NCBI GenBank assembly: GCA_949358305.1
Contig: OX442314.1
Location: 16,671,060 to 16,735,059, forward strand
Source: Strigamia acuminata
Lineage: Eukaryota > Arthropoda > Chilopoda > Geophilomorpha > Linotaeniidae
DNA length: 64,000 nt
Direction: 5' to 3'
The notes beneath the pieces are model-generated. The model saw only the letters and a list, made by a program, of their open reading frames with translations, had not been told where the DNA came from and made no database searches. Positions 1 through 11,016 of the stretch are shown one piece after another; within the stretch, counting starts at the first letter, position 1, and each line of letters starts with the position of its first letter. The position numbers and the translations under genes were made by a program.

Positions 1-89
1 ATGTATTTCAATTGAATCATCATTTCATTCCCAATAAACTAATTGCAACGAGTACGAAGCCGCGTCCTGCGAAACAGGAAGTGTGTAAC

Positions 90-690
90 ACTTGAAATTT
101 TCGAGAAACGGTAGCGCCACCTGGTGGCGGTTTGTATTTGAAAATTTGAAATTGTTCGTTCCCGATACGATGAATGCTCTTTTCTATGTCGAAATGAGCT
201 CGGAAAATTATGAAACCAAGCTCAAACGATTGCAAATTGAATTTTGCATCCGCCTGTATCTTTTATTTTTTAATTTGGTCAAGGAAAACTACCGATTCGG
301 ACGTTTTTAGCGGGTGAACGAATGGAGAAAATTGCGAATTGTTCGTCGCGATACTTTTTTGTTTTTTTCTACGTCGTAATGAGGTCGGAAAATAATGAAA
401 CCAAGCTCATTTTGAAGAGGAGACAATTCTGCACAACCCTGTATTTTTTATTTTTTGATTCGGGTAAAATAAAGTAGCGATTCTGGCGATTGTAGCGGGG
501 ATCGAATGGAGAAATTTGAAAATGTTTGTCCCGATGTGTTTTTTTAGGATAATTCTGAAACCAGGCTCATTGGAAAGATAATCAAAATCTGCACAAGTCT
601 GTATTTTTTTAAAATTCGAATCGGTAGAGAAAAAGTACAGATTCGGGCGATCTTAGCGGGCGACCGAATGAGGAATTTGGTTCAAAATTT
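90..690. repeat. Degenerate tandem repeat, unit about 160-185 bp, 3+ copies
   Basis: The block GAAACCAAGCTCA recurs at about 212, 397 and 556. Each copy is followed by a 'CTGTATTTTTTA' stretch, then an 'AGCGGGCGAACGAATG'-like segment, then 'GTTCGTCCCGATA'. Copies have diverged by substitutions and small indels. No coding signal was found; the short ORFs here follow the repeat and are not conserved between copies. Function unknown. Confidence 0.7.
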
Positions 691-981
691 GGATTCGACC
701 ATGAAAAACCTAAAATTTGAAAAAAGAACCGATTGGAATGTTTAAATAAAGTTTCCAGTGTGGAAAATTCCGCTGAAAACAATGGTGTCAAAAACATTTT
801 GATTGGAATTATGGTTGGGCTTTTAATTTGCAAAAATCAATCTTTTATGTACTACAGTTTTGAACAAATTGTAGCCACGGTCGTGGGAAATATTAAATAT
901 TTGAAAAATCTGAGTTGATTTTCAGATTCCCAGAGTGTGTTTATGCTTTCTATCCAAACTGTCGTTACACTTATTCAAAAT

Positions 982-1155
982 GGCAGGTCATTGCAGGTCT
1001 TTGCGAATGTTGGCGGGTCTTTGAGGGTGTTTGCGGGTGCCTGCGGGTGTTTGCGAGTTTTGGCAGGTCTTTGCGGGTCTTTGCGGGGTGATGGCGGGTG
1101 TTTGCGCAATGATGGCGGGATGATGGCGGGTGTTTGCGGGGATGTTGGTGGATGA
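982..1155. repeat. GC-rich minisatellite (GCGGGTGTTTGC-like)
   Basis: Short irregular units of the type TTTGCGGGT / GATGGCGGGTG are repeated for about 170 bp in an otherwise AT-rich region. Strand asymmetry is strong (G-rich on +). Open frames across it on both strands are artefacts of the repeat. Confidence 0.8.
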
Positions 1156-1174
1156 TGGCTGCATTGGCGTTTGG

Positions 1175-1250
1175 TTTTGTTGGGTTTGATTTTGGTTTGG
1201 TTTGGTTTGGTTTGGGTTAAAGTTTTGTTGGATTTTGGTTTAAGTTTTCC
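1175..1250. repeat. Simple repeat, TTTGG-rich
   Basis: Imperfect runs of TTTGG and related G/T motifs directly follow the minisatellite. The strand is almost pure G+T for about 70 bases. Confidence 0.7.
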
Positions 1251-1973
1251 ATTATTTTGCAAAATTGTATTTTTATTTTATTTTTATTTTGCTGTATACA
1301 GTATATATTGTTTGATTTATGGCAAAAATTGATCTATGGTTTGCGGGTGAACGGCGGGTGAACAGCTAGTGATGTTTACTAATTTAAAATATTTCGAAAC
1401 AAAACTTGACACCCTTTTCATTTTTGAAACCTTAATTTTAGCAACACGGCACAATTGGAATGGAAAAAAGGTTTATCAAATATAATATTCAACCTATAAT
1501 TGAGAGGTTTCACTTCTTTCATCTGGTCTAAAGCACACACTTTTTTTAAAAAATAAAATGTCTGGTTGGACTTTACATAAGGTAACAAGCTCTTTTATAA
1601 GGATCACGTAGGTCATCAATAAGTTATTTCCAACAAGAACATTTAAATGGTCATAATATAGTACCATACTGAAAAAGGTGAAATTTAAAATTTAAATATA
1701 ATTATAATATATAATATAATCTAATATTAATTAAAATTAATTTTGATGAAACATATACAACAGGAGAAACTTGAGGCGATCAAAATAACCATAAAAATGA
1801 TTTCATTAGACTCACATCGGTGCGCTGTGCGCGCCAGCTACAAACAAACAACACAATATGAAAATTTTTCTTGAATGACCTACTAACAAGTCTTATTAAT
1901 AAAAACATCTGTCATACTGCCGCCTCCGCAAAAGTAATTCTCTTTCAAGTTTCTAAGCAAATTAAACAAAATC
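1251..1973. other. Gene-less AT-rich interval upstream of protease
   Basis: No convincing ORF or splice-bounded exon is seen. It holds an AT-only run near 1690-1735 and one copy of a roughly 60-bp dispersed repeat (1560-1622). The last 50 bases lead into a TATA box. Confidence 0.6.
1560..1622 (+). repeat. Dispersed 60-bp repeat, copy 1
   Basis: The segment starting TCTGGTTGGACTTTACATAA and ending GTAGGTCATCAAT aligns, with a few indels, to 6111-6172. Shared blocks are TTGGACTTTAC, GGTAACAA and GGTCATCA. It may be the remnant of a short interspersed element; too short to classify. Confidence 0.5.
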
Positions 1974-1981
1974 TATATAAA
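1974..1981 (+). promoter_or_regulatory. TATA box of the serine protease gene
   Basis: TATATAAA lies 60 bases upstream of the ATG at 2041. An initiator-like TTCATCTT follows about 25-30 bases downstream, near 2001. This predicts a 5' UTR of about 40 nt, typical of compact digestive-protease genes. Confidence 0.6.
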
Positions 1982-2040
1982 TTCGTTGCAAACTAAAAAA
2001 TTCATCTTGAGACCAGTCGACCTTCTTTGGACCTCACACC

Positions 2041-3360
2041 ATGTTTCAAATTATTCCTCTTTTCAGCCTCTTGGCGCTCACTTCGGCTATGCTGACACCC
2101 GAAGTACTCGCAATTAATTTCAATACTCAGTGTATAACATATAATATAATATATATTTTTTAATATAGGGTATGTCCAAAATTCATCTCTTCTGGAATCT
2201 AATTGGATACGTATAATGAATAATTTCTTGTAGATTTTGAGGGTTTGGAAAACACAGTTGACGAGCGCATTATTGGTGGAAACGAAGCCCGCAAAAACAG
2301 TCACCCTTTTATAGTTAGTATACGACCAAGGACGAGGACTATTTTCAAATTTGAATAAAACTACGGAAACTGATGGTTTTTCGAATACAGGTTCGAATTG
2401 AAGCCTATAGAATGGACGGATCTGATTTATTGTGCGGAGGAACACTTATCAATGAGTTTTTTGTAGTAACCGCAGCACATTGTGTCACAATGTCCGAGTA
2501 AGTCTATATTTGCATAATATGTTGCAAATTTTGATTAATTTGGTTTCTTTCTGTATTTAAAAAAAATTATTACAATAGTAATCCGATCCGTACTTTTTCA
2601 ATTCATTTCGGTGACCATTATCTTTTTCATCCAGATGATACACAAACAACGATGAGCATCCCCTTGAGAAATGTAAAGATTATCGTTTTACCATTCTTCA
2701 GGTTGTCGAAAATGAAATTGCATTTAATTTTAGATTGTGGCGCATCCTTCATATGATGAGTTACGCCTAACAAATGACATTGCCCTTATTCGCCTTCCCA
2801 GCAGAGCACCGATTTCAGCTCACGTCAAAACGTTATGCGTAACCTCTGCTGCAACCGCAGCCAAACATCAAAAGGCAACAGCCATCGGCTGGGGATTAAC
2901 CAAAAACGGCCACGAAGGTAAAAAAATTAAGCGTAAACAAACAGTTAGCGTATTAAAAAATATGAATCACTTAAAGGTGGATCCGTTAGTCAAGTGCTCA
3001 AAGAAGTTAGTCTCCCAATCCTTCCACATGATCAATGCCGTTCGTTCTATTCTTTCAATCCTAATATAATGATTTGTGCCGGGAACACGAGAGGGCAGCA
3101 AGCATCAATTTGCTCCGTAATGACCTCGAAATTTGATTTACTTTTTGGTATTGACCTAATCTAAACGTTGATTTGTTTAGGGTGATTCTGGTGGACCATT
3201 TGTTGTTAATACTGGTAATCAATATGCCCTCACAGGCCTCTCTTCGTTCGGTTCGACAACCGGATGTGTTACTGTTGGTTACGCTGTAGTGTTCGTTCGA
3301 TTGTCCGCCTTCATTCCCTGGATACAATACTATGTGGGAGCTGGTCTGTGTATTGTATAA
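2041..3360 (+). CDS. Secreted chymotrypsin-like S1A serine protease
   Basis: Seven exons: 2041-2131, 2234-2313, 2391-2497, 2579-2672, 2734-2917, 2977-3116, 3181-3360. All introns are GT-AG and 60-103 bp, and the frame joins to 291 residues. A hydrophobic signal peptide (MFQIIPLFSLLALTSA) precedes a short propeptide that ends R|IIGG, the zymogen activation site. The catalytic triad is visible as TAAHC (His), NDIAL (Asp) and GDSGGP (Ser). Counting back from the catalytic Ser, the residue at chymotrypsin position 189 is Ser, not Asp, so chymotrypsin-like rather than trypsin-like specificity is inferred. Such enzymes are usually secreted digestive proteases. A TATA box lies at 1974. The poly(A) signal is 8 bases past the stop. 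No neighbouring paralogue is in the window. Confidence 0.93.
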
Positions 3361-3367
3361 GATGAAT

Positions 3368-3373
3368 AATAAA
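3368..3373 (+). terminator. Poly(A) signal of the serine protease
   Basis: AATAAA begins 8 bases after the TAA stop codon, giving a very short 3' UTR. Confidence 0.7.
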
Positions 3374-4709
3374 AGCCTCGTGTGATTAATTGTTATGTCA
3401 TCAATTATTCGACTGTTGCTAAAACAATGAGTACCATTTCAGAGAAAATAATTCTTTACGCTCCGGTTCAAGATGCGTTAATAATAACCGTAATCTCGAA
3501 ACAGTCAGATTATATTAAACAATCTAGTCTTTAGATTTGTTGCTACATTAATACAGAAACATAATACAAACGATGACAGTTAGCTTAACCTAAGTTATTA
3601 CCTAAATGTAGTCAAATAAATTCTTGTGAAAAGAAGTACATTTGTCGAGTTAGGGATGGGTGACAAGCCTGGAAATACTGTAAGCGAATGAGTCTTAACT
3701 TTCAAGAGATTAGCATTAGTAGTCAGTACATTACCATTAGTGTAAATTAATCCAGTCCGTATTGTATAGAACGAAAGCTATTCTTGATGTTACATGTTCA
3801 CTGACACTGACATGACCCTTTCTTTGAAACATTTCTTTTTTTCTTCTTTATCAAATAAGGCCTGAGTTTTAAAATAATACAGGATGGAGCGACCTCTTTT
3901 ATGCGAGCGCTTAAATAAAGTATTAAGTCACAAACCTTTTCATTTTTATTTGAAAATAAAAAATCAGTCTTTTTTTCTAAATTAAATTAGTGGTCTTCAT
4001 TGTAGTAGTAATTCTACTAAAATTATCTAAAACTGGTTCATAAGATTCCTTATTTTTTCAACAAAAGAATCGCCTATAAACATACGACGCTTTAGTAGTG
4101 AGGCCATTTTTATAGAGCGTACCTCAATATAGAAGTCAATTCACGAGTCAATTTCAATTTTAAAAATACCTTTTGTTTATTTCATATTTTCAAACTAACT
4201 TCAAGTATAATTTTATTTCAAATTGTGAAAATGGCGACTTATTAAATCGTAGCCGCGATCAATAAAATGTGTTTGATCAGTTTCAAGGTCAATAGGAATT
4301 ATGCCACCAAAATACTTGCGGCTAAATGTTCAATCAGATAATTTCTATTTGCCACCTTTTGATGGATTTAGATTTAATTACAGTGTAGATTTAATTACAA
4401 ATCAAACCCAGGACTAATTTTCATGCAAATTTAAATTTATAAAAGCACTTCTTCCCATAACGCAAGCAAACAAAGCCAACGAATCAATATCTAAAACACG
4501 AACAAACAAGTTTTATAAACTTTTAATAGCATGAGCAAAATAAAAATTACAATAACAGTAATTAATGAAGTACAGTACACTCGAGTGAGATGATCAAATG
4601 ATGTATAAATGTATATACGAAAATAAACGATATATTGACTTTGCTTTTTTTTCTTCTAATTACAACTCTAAAATATTTACAATTCTACATTAAAAAACCA
4701 AAACACACG
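3374..4709. other. Intergenic, no gene seen; 3' flank of histone H1
   Basis: AT-rich sequence with only short ORFs on both strands. The right end is the presumed 3' UTR of the minus-strand histone H1 gene. I saw no canonical replication-type histone stem-loop just past the H1 stop. Confidence 0.5.
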
Positions 4710-5410
4710 CTATTTTTTCCCTCTTTTCGAAGACTTCAACTTTCTCGGTTTGGCCGCACTCTTCTTAAGTACAGATCTCTTGGGGCTTTTTGGTTTCTTT
4801 GCCTTGGCAGCAACAGTTTTCTTTTTTGCCACAACTTTTTTCGGAGATTTTGCAATCGTAGACTTCTTTGCAATCGGTGACTTTGCTTTCTTTCTCTTCC
4901 CAATTTTCTTCTTGGGCGTTTCAACTCTTTCGATGATCTTCACTTTCTCAGCTGGAGGAGGAGCGCTGGTTTTAAGAGACGACTTTCTTGGTATGCGCAT
5001 AACAGGCCCTTCCTTGTCGGATATACGGAAAGATCCCGATGCACCTTGACCTTTGGCGTGTTTTAAAACTCCAGTGGACAGACCCCTTTTCAGAGCAATC
5101 TTTAAATGCGTATTCACTAGTTTTGTGTCTTTGCTGACTTCATAATTCTCCATGATGTATTTCAAAATTGCTTGACGAGACAAACCATTTCGATCTTTTT
5201 TAAACAAAGAAAAGAAATAAAATTTAGAAAATTAAAAAAATAATAATAATAATTTTTTATTTTAAATTTACCTTTAATTTCATTAATGGCGGAAATTGAC
5301 ATCTCCATGTAGTTGGGATGATTTGGAGTGTTTTTCTTTTTTTTCGGTTTGGCTGTCTTCGGTCGCCCTCTCGTCGCCACAGCTGGAGTTGCAGTTGCCG
5401 TATCAGACAT
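4710..5410 (-). CDS. H1: Linker histone H1 (intron-containing, replacement-like)
   Basis: Two exons on the minus strand, 5272-5410 and 4710-5194, joined across a 77-bp GT-AG intron (207 residues). The short N-terminal tail holds TRGRPKTAKPKKKK. It is followed by the winged-helix globular H15 domain, about residues 25-105, with NHPNYMEM, AINEIK, SRQAILKYI and KGQGASGSFRI. The C-terminal tail is Lys/Ala/Pro/Ser-rich with SPKK- and AKSP-type motifs and ends SSKRGKK. It binds linker DNA at the nucleosome dyad and compacts chromatin. I chose the Met that starts MSDT, because the in-frame Met 12 codons upstream gives an atypical N-terminus. The intron, the absence of neighbouring core histone genes and the lack of a visible 3' stem-loop point to a replication-independent H1 variant with a polyadenylated transcript (inference). 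Confidence 0.93.
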
Positions 5411-7020
5411 GATGCGAGATGTTGATGCTGGATAACTTGTAGTCACGACACAAGAGCAAGATGTTTCAGTTCTGAAGCAAATTACTTAGTGCGAGTGGCG
5501 GCGCTCGCTCTCCCATTTATGTGGAAGGCGCCGACCTGACAGAGAACTAAAACAATTCAAACCCAGTTGAAGTACAAAACGAGTCGGCTCTGACTCGTGT
5601 GTGTTTCTTCCATGGAAGAAGAACCTGCTGCACGCGTTAGTAAGTGCATCTGCACTGTATTTTATGAGGATATATTTAAAAGAGATAATCGGCTTCAATA
5701 ATCTGTAATTATTTCGTTGTAAATCGGGTCATTCGGAGCGTGGTTAGGTTAAAATGGCTTATCCGCGCACGTGTAAAAGCATAATTTGTACACAACTTTG
5801 CTGCTATTTGCACGAATAATACATGCAAACATTAACAAATGGTCGGGAATAAATCTCGCACGTTTCGTGAGTTTATAAAACAGAAATCTTGCCTAATCAG
5901 TTCATTGCATCATATAGAAACAGCTGTGTACGTTGAAGCAACAAACACAAGCCACTCATCCGCAGCCATATTGACTGTTGTTTTTCCCATGCTTTATTAA
6001 GGTACTGAAAATGTACATTTTTTGCATGCAAATCAAGTTGATTCGTGACAATATTTGATTAAAAACAGTTTTATGAAGTGAATGGTAGTTTTCAGAACAT
6101 TTTTAAGCAATGTCTGTTTGGACTTTACGTAACAACTTTTCTTGTAGGGTCACTTAGGTCATCAAAATGACCTGGTTGTATAGTGATTTTTTATTTTTGA
6201 AAACAATTTTCTCTCATCTTGATTCAACATTTGCACAACAAATTACAATTAAAAATTTTTCAACTGCATGTTTCTTAACATTTAAAAATGTACAATTTAA
6301 CATTTCATTTATTCAATATGACGTGATATCTGTTTATAATACGTACAGAAACCATTGACTTACATCAAATTGTTTCATTTTTCGTCTGTGTTGTAAAATC
6401 TCAGCAATAAAAAAACTAAGTTTAATTTTTCAAAAAAATATTTATTTTATAAAAATAATTAACACAATCCCCGCCCCTCCCTCCTCCCCGTGTGTGCTAA
6501 ATTAAACCCTCATATTACACGCTAAATGTTGTGAAATACATTAATCACTAAAAATAGTTTGTCCAGGCGCTGTTTTATAGTAAACATACATTTCTAATTT
6601 AATTAAAGAATGTGTTACAAGCTACCGTCTATAATTCAGATCTTTTTAATGCACTTACCACATTTTGCACACACGTGATGTAAAAATAACAAAGTATTGC
6701 ACTATACCGATTCAGCAAATTAAATACTTAAATACTTAATATCGTTTAATCATAATCATATTCATGCTAAACCGTGCGGTTTTCACAAATTTACGTAAAA
6801 TAAAATAAATTTATAACCTCCCAACGACAACATATTAGTTGGAAAATGTTGTCATTTGTTCGGATGGCATTTTGTGAAGTATGCAAGTATTCGAGTGACC
6901 CTAAACCCATGTGAACTCGCAAGATTGTAAAATCAACACCCGAATTAACAATTTAAATCGACCCGAATCCATTATATACTGAGAAAACAATTGACAAAAA
7001 TCATCATAAATTTTTCCCGG
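5411..7020. other. Intergenic between H1 and TMEM135
   Basis: Contains the H1 promoter side (5411 to about 5600) and copy 2 of a dispersed repeat (6111-6172). TTTATT at 6441-6446 could be a minus-strand poly(A) signal for TMEM135, but it is far from the stop. A possible 28-nt plus-strand coding start at 5612-5639, followed by GTAAGT, has no partner exon that I could find. Confidence 0.5.
6111..6172 (+). repeat. Dispersed 60-bp repeat, copy 2
   Basis: Shares TTGGACTTTAC, GTAACAA, GGTCAC and TAGGTCATCAA in the same order as 1560-1622. Copies differ by substitutions and short indels. Confidence 0.5.
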
Positions 7021-10000
7021 CTAAATCATTTGCAATTGAAGGTATTTTTTCATGGCTTCGCTGCTGTATCGAGGATCAGGAGTGAGACTCGACTCAAACC
7101 TCTTGGTCGGCGTGGCTCCCCACACACACAATGCTTTACGATTGATCAACGCATACCTAAAAGATAAATAACCTATAGTATACAACTTTATTTAACTCAA
7201 TTGTGCGTACAAACAACTTACTTTGAGTTTGTCAGGTTTAGAAGAAAATTCCAATAACTGTGTGAAAGACCATCAGGTTGGAATAAACTCTGAGAAAGTG
7301 AAAACAATGTTTAAAATTACTAGGCTCTGACGTCTTAAAAGCTAAGATTACCACATGGAACATGCTCGCGGTTAACGCTGCATATAGAATATCCAGAGAA
7401 TAAGGTATGACTGGTATGTGACCATTTTTTATCCCAATTGAGCACAGGAGCTATTAACAATCAATTAATTATTCAAAACTGTTTGGCTTAATAAAATTAC
7501 TAACTTCGATCATCTTCCAGAAGCTGTACGATGCTAATGCAGGCGATGGAAACAGTAACATTGACCAACCAGCTACAAATCCAGATAGAAGACCATTAAT
7601 GGGTTCATCTGTATTTCTAATCCATCTAAGCAGGCAATTTAAAGACTGCAAATATTTGTTATTTTGACAACCAAAACTTCTAGTGCCAAGTCTACCCTTC
7701 GCAACTTAACTTACCCTACAGAAGAGAGTAAAACTTCCCAAAAATAATCCAAATTTCACATTTTGGCTAGACAGAAGATATAAAACTAACACTTGTGGGT
7801 ACTTTATTGTTAGTTTAAATGATGATATTGCTTTTAATAGGACTTTACCAATGTATCCGACGAAAAATGGGCGTAAAAATCCCTAGAAATATATAGAGAA
7901 ATGTAGAATTTTGCACTGGTAATCTACAGTCGTATAATAACAAACCGTGATGCAATAGTGCACGCATCCTTTTTCATGAACACAACATTTGTGTTTAGGC
8001 CCAAACTGAATTGAATCTATAAGATAATTTATATAAAATAAAGTAAAATGAAAAACGTTAAATTAAACAAGTTACCTAATATTTTTTTGTACGTGTTAAG
8101 TACTGAAGGTTTGTTCAGTTGATTTTCATGATTTTTCTTAGCATCATTTGGATAATTTTTACTCGGTGATCCACCTTCGCCCGGTCCAACGAGAAACCTG
8201 AAAAAAAGCGAAAATGTTATATATACCACAAAATTCATACATTTCGATATTTCCCACGAAACAATAAGAAACTTATCAGATTTGGCTTTATATTCAAATT
8301 AAAAATTAAATTCAGTATTGCAACAACAAATAAATGGAATTACTTCCCCATCATTGTGTGTCAAAAAATGTTTGCAGGAAATTTTAAAACGAAATACAGT
8401 ACTGCTGTACTTGAATTCACCTCTCACGAATAGGATGGAAACAACCAAAATAAATATGTTTTATTTTTTATTTATTTATTTACAAAATAATTTCGCATTT
8501 GGAGCCCACTTGCCCTTTACCTACCGTAACTACACTAAATTACCAAAAAAATTACCGAAATAATCGTTCAAAATATTGTTAGTATAAAAAATAGTAGTTA
8601 ATTTTACTTATGGTATGTACTGATATCATTGTTATTGTGGCGCTGTGTATTGTTGCGTATGACAACAGCTGTTCGCCTTTGTATTGTACCAGAGATGGAG
8701 TAGATACTAAACTTGTATATTCCTTTAATCCTAATCTCATATCTCTTACTCCTGATACAACAAATATTTCAAAAATAAATTAAATTTTAGAAAATAATAT
8801 GATAAGTGTTGGGAATGATCAAATTATTCAAAATTTTAAAAAGCACAGTCTGCTAAAATATACAAAACTGGTAAAAATAATTCCAGTCAGCTGGAGGAGA
8901 TAACTGTGCTGTCTGATGTTATGTAACAAAATTAAAAATAAAAACTAACCTTAGAACCATTGTAGTCAAGTCTTTGGACTGAATTTGTTTCCTGTAATAC
9001 ACATAAAAAGATAAAGTTAGAGAAACTATTATTTTTTTTAACTTACTTGTAAAGGTATAAAAAAATAGACATGGTAAAGCTGAATAACCACACCTGTATA
9101 ATATAAAAACATACATCTTATTTCGTAGTTAAATATGAAATTAAAATTTATATGTTTTATTCACAGTTCAACTCACCTCACCATTTGGAATAGGATGAAT
9201 TAAATTACTATTTTTTGCGATTGAATAAAAAATTTGACTCATCTGTAATTAAATTTTACATGACAAAACGAAGAATAGTAACAGTTTTCCTAACGTTTGG
9301 TACAATTTAACTTACAGTATTAAGCATGTACACTGTAAGAGCCTTTTTCCTGAATAAAAAGTAAAATAGAAAAAGCCGTTAGTTATTTAGGTACGTATTT
9401 ATTTACTGCGTTTAATCTTTATCTGTTTTGGCAATTTATGCAATTTTTTTTCCATAAAAACTGTTTCGTGTTCATTCAAACACAGTGTTGGTTTTAATTA
9501 TTACTTTTTTTATTCATTAACTAATTAATTTATATATATATAATCACAAAAAATCGCCAGTGTTATTTGCCAAGAGAGTTTAAAAATCAATTTGAATCCA
9601 AAATACGGTAGTCTAGTGATTTTCCGAATTTAGTTCCATACCTTGCTTCTCGTTCAAACTGGATAGCTGTAATGCTTGCTAAAAAAGATGGTACAAATGA
9701 AATTGTCCAAGGATAAAAGTTTTTCAAGAGCCATCTACATCCACAAGTACAAAATCCACAGTTTAATCTAATTTATATTTTATGGGAGCTATACAATTTT
9801 GAGCATACCTGAACAGACATATGCAGCTAATAAATACACTTCCATTCCACGTCAAAAAACAAGAAGAACGAAGTATGTCCTTGGCAATTTTTGGCCATTT
9901 TTGAGGATTGAATAATTTTCCTTGAATTAGTGAACTCAACTAAAATAAAAAAAGAAAGAAACATTTAATGACATAATAACCAGAAATTATAAAAATGTGA

Positions 10001-10576
10001 ATAAACATTTTTCATTTCTTCAACAACAAACAGGAAAAATATAAATAAATAAATAAATTAAAAAAATTAAAAAAAAAAAAAAAAAAAAAAAAACCTTTTC
10101 GATCTAACCATGCTTGTTCTACTTTACAAATAAACTTTTAAGGAGTCAATACCCTGCCCTACATTAAATTCACGAGGGCAATTTTGATTCCACAAGAACA
10201 ACATTAATTTCGATATTAATAATTTACAGATCAAATCAATTTAAAAGAAATAAATTTAAAATAAATCTGCTGTTGAAACATTACTTCCGAGTTTTGATGT
10301 ATGCTAACTTATAATTGCCAATCACCAATCTACAATATTAAAAATATTAATTATGTTACGTAAAAAATGAGGAAAATTAATTCGCAATTTACACGTTTAA
10401 CTGTAAAATTTTTCATTCAAACTTACCAAATACAACGAGGAATATATTTTGAGGGAATTCTTAAAATTCCCGAAAGCTAGATCTATCAACACTCGTGAAC
10501 ATTGTGGATGCCACGGATGAATAACATCATAACAATTAAATTCTAAGGGTGTTAATGGTTTGCTCAAAACGACCAT
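7021..10576 (-). CDS. Tmem135: Transmembrane protein 135 (TMEM135) homologue
   Basis: Fourteen exons on the minus strand, from 5': 10427-10576, 9809-9939, 9642-9734, 9316-9349, 9177-9242, 9047-9093, 8950-8991, 8076-8197, 7946-8016, 7715-7882, 7505-7645, 7352-7450, 7222-7289, 7021-7156. They sum to 455 residues, close to the roughly 458 of vertebrate TMEM135. The N-terminus has the family's NCYDVIHPWHPQCSR Cys-rich start and KIYSSLYL. Further matches are WPKIAKDILRSSCFLTWNG, a Cys/His cluster (HKCCVHEKGCVHYC), GFLRPFFVGYIGK, and NGLLSGFVAGWSML in one of several membrane segments. TMEM135 is a multipass protein linked to mitochondrial dynamics, peroxisomes and cholesterol/fatty-acid handling. 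It is divergently paired with CLPTM1L, with 440 bp between the two start codons. Intron 1 holds a long A-run near 10066-10092. Confidence 0.93.
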
Positions 10577-11016
10577 CTTGATACACTAAATAAATATAAT
10601 CCAGACGCGTCCAGAAGTACCAGAATTGAGTATAAAACAAAATAGATCAGGAATGATAAGTCCGTAGCTTAGCGGCAGACGCCATCTTCTGAAATGGTCT
10701 GCTTCTCAGCTGTTTTGTTCGTTCGTCGATATCGTTCAACGTCATAACTGTGAAAACCACGTTGCTTTACGATTTGGGAAGATAATTTTATTTATCTGGC
10801 AATTCTTTCTATGGAAATCTTATCAACGCATTGATACTAATAAGTTTATATAAACAATGAAATTACAATTGCACTCTGTGTTGCAGAATTTCAATGCTTG
10901 AGCTTCCCAAATCCAATTTTTAACTAAGACGGTATTAGTAAATAGATATAGTTTTAACATAATTTACTTCATCTCACTTCTCTCAATTGATTTAAATATT
11001 AATAAAAAAAAATACA
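10577..11016. promoter_or_regulatory. Shared bidirectional promoter of TMEM135 and CLPTM1L
   Basis: 440 bp separate the two divergent start codons and no other gene fits. No TATA box is evident. On the minus strand, AAGATGGCG at about 10679-10688 matches the YY1-type core often found near TSSs of housekeeping genes. An E-box-like CAGCTG (about 10707) and ATATCG sequence lie beside it. This fits a dispersed, ubiquitous promoter (inference). Confidence 0.55.

Noticed and set aside
975-1262. Minus-strand Pro/Thr-rich ORF
   Set aside because: Created by the G-rich minisatellite and TTTGG repeat.
5612-5639. Possible first exon MEEEPAARV followed by GTAAGT
   Set aside because: Only 28 nt and no matching downstream exon found before TMEM135.
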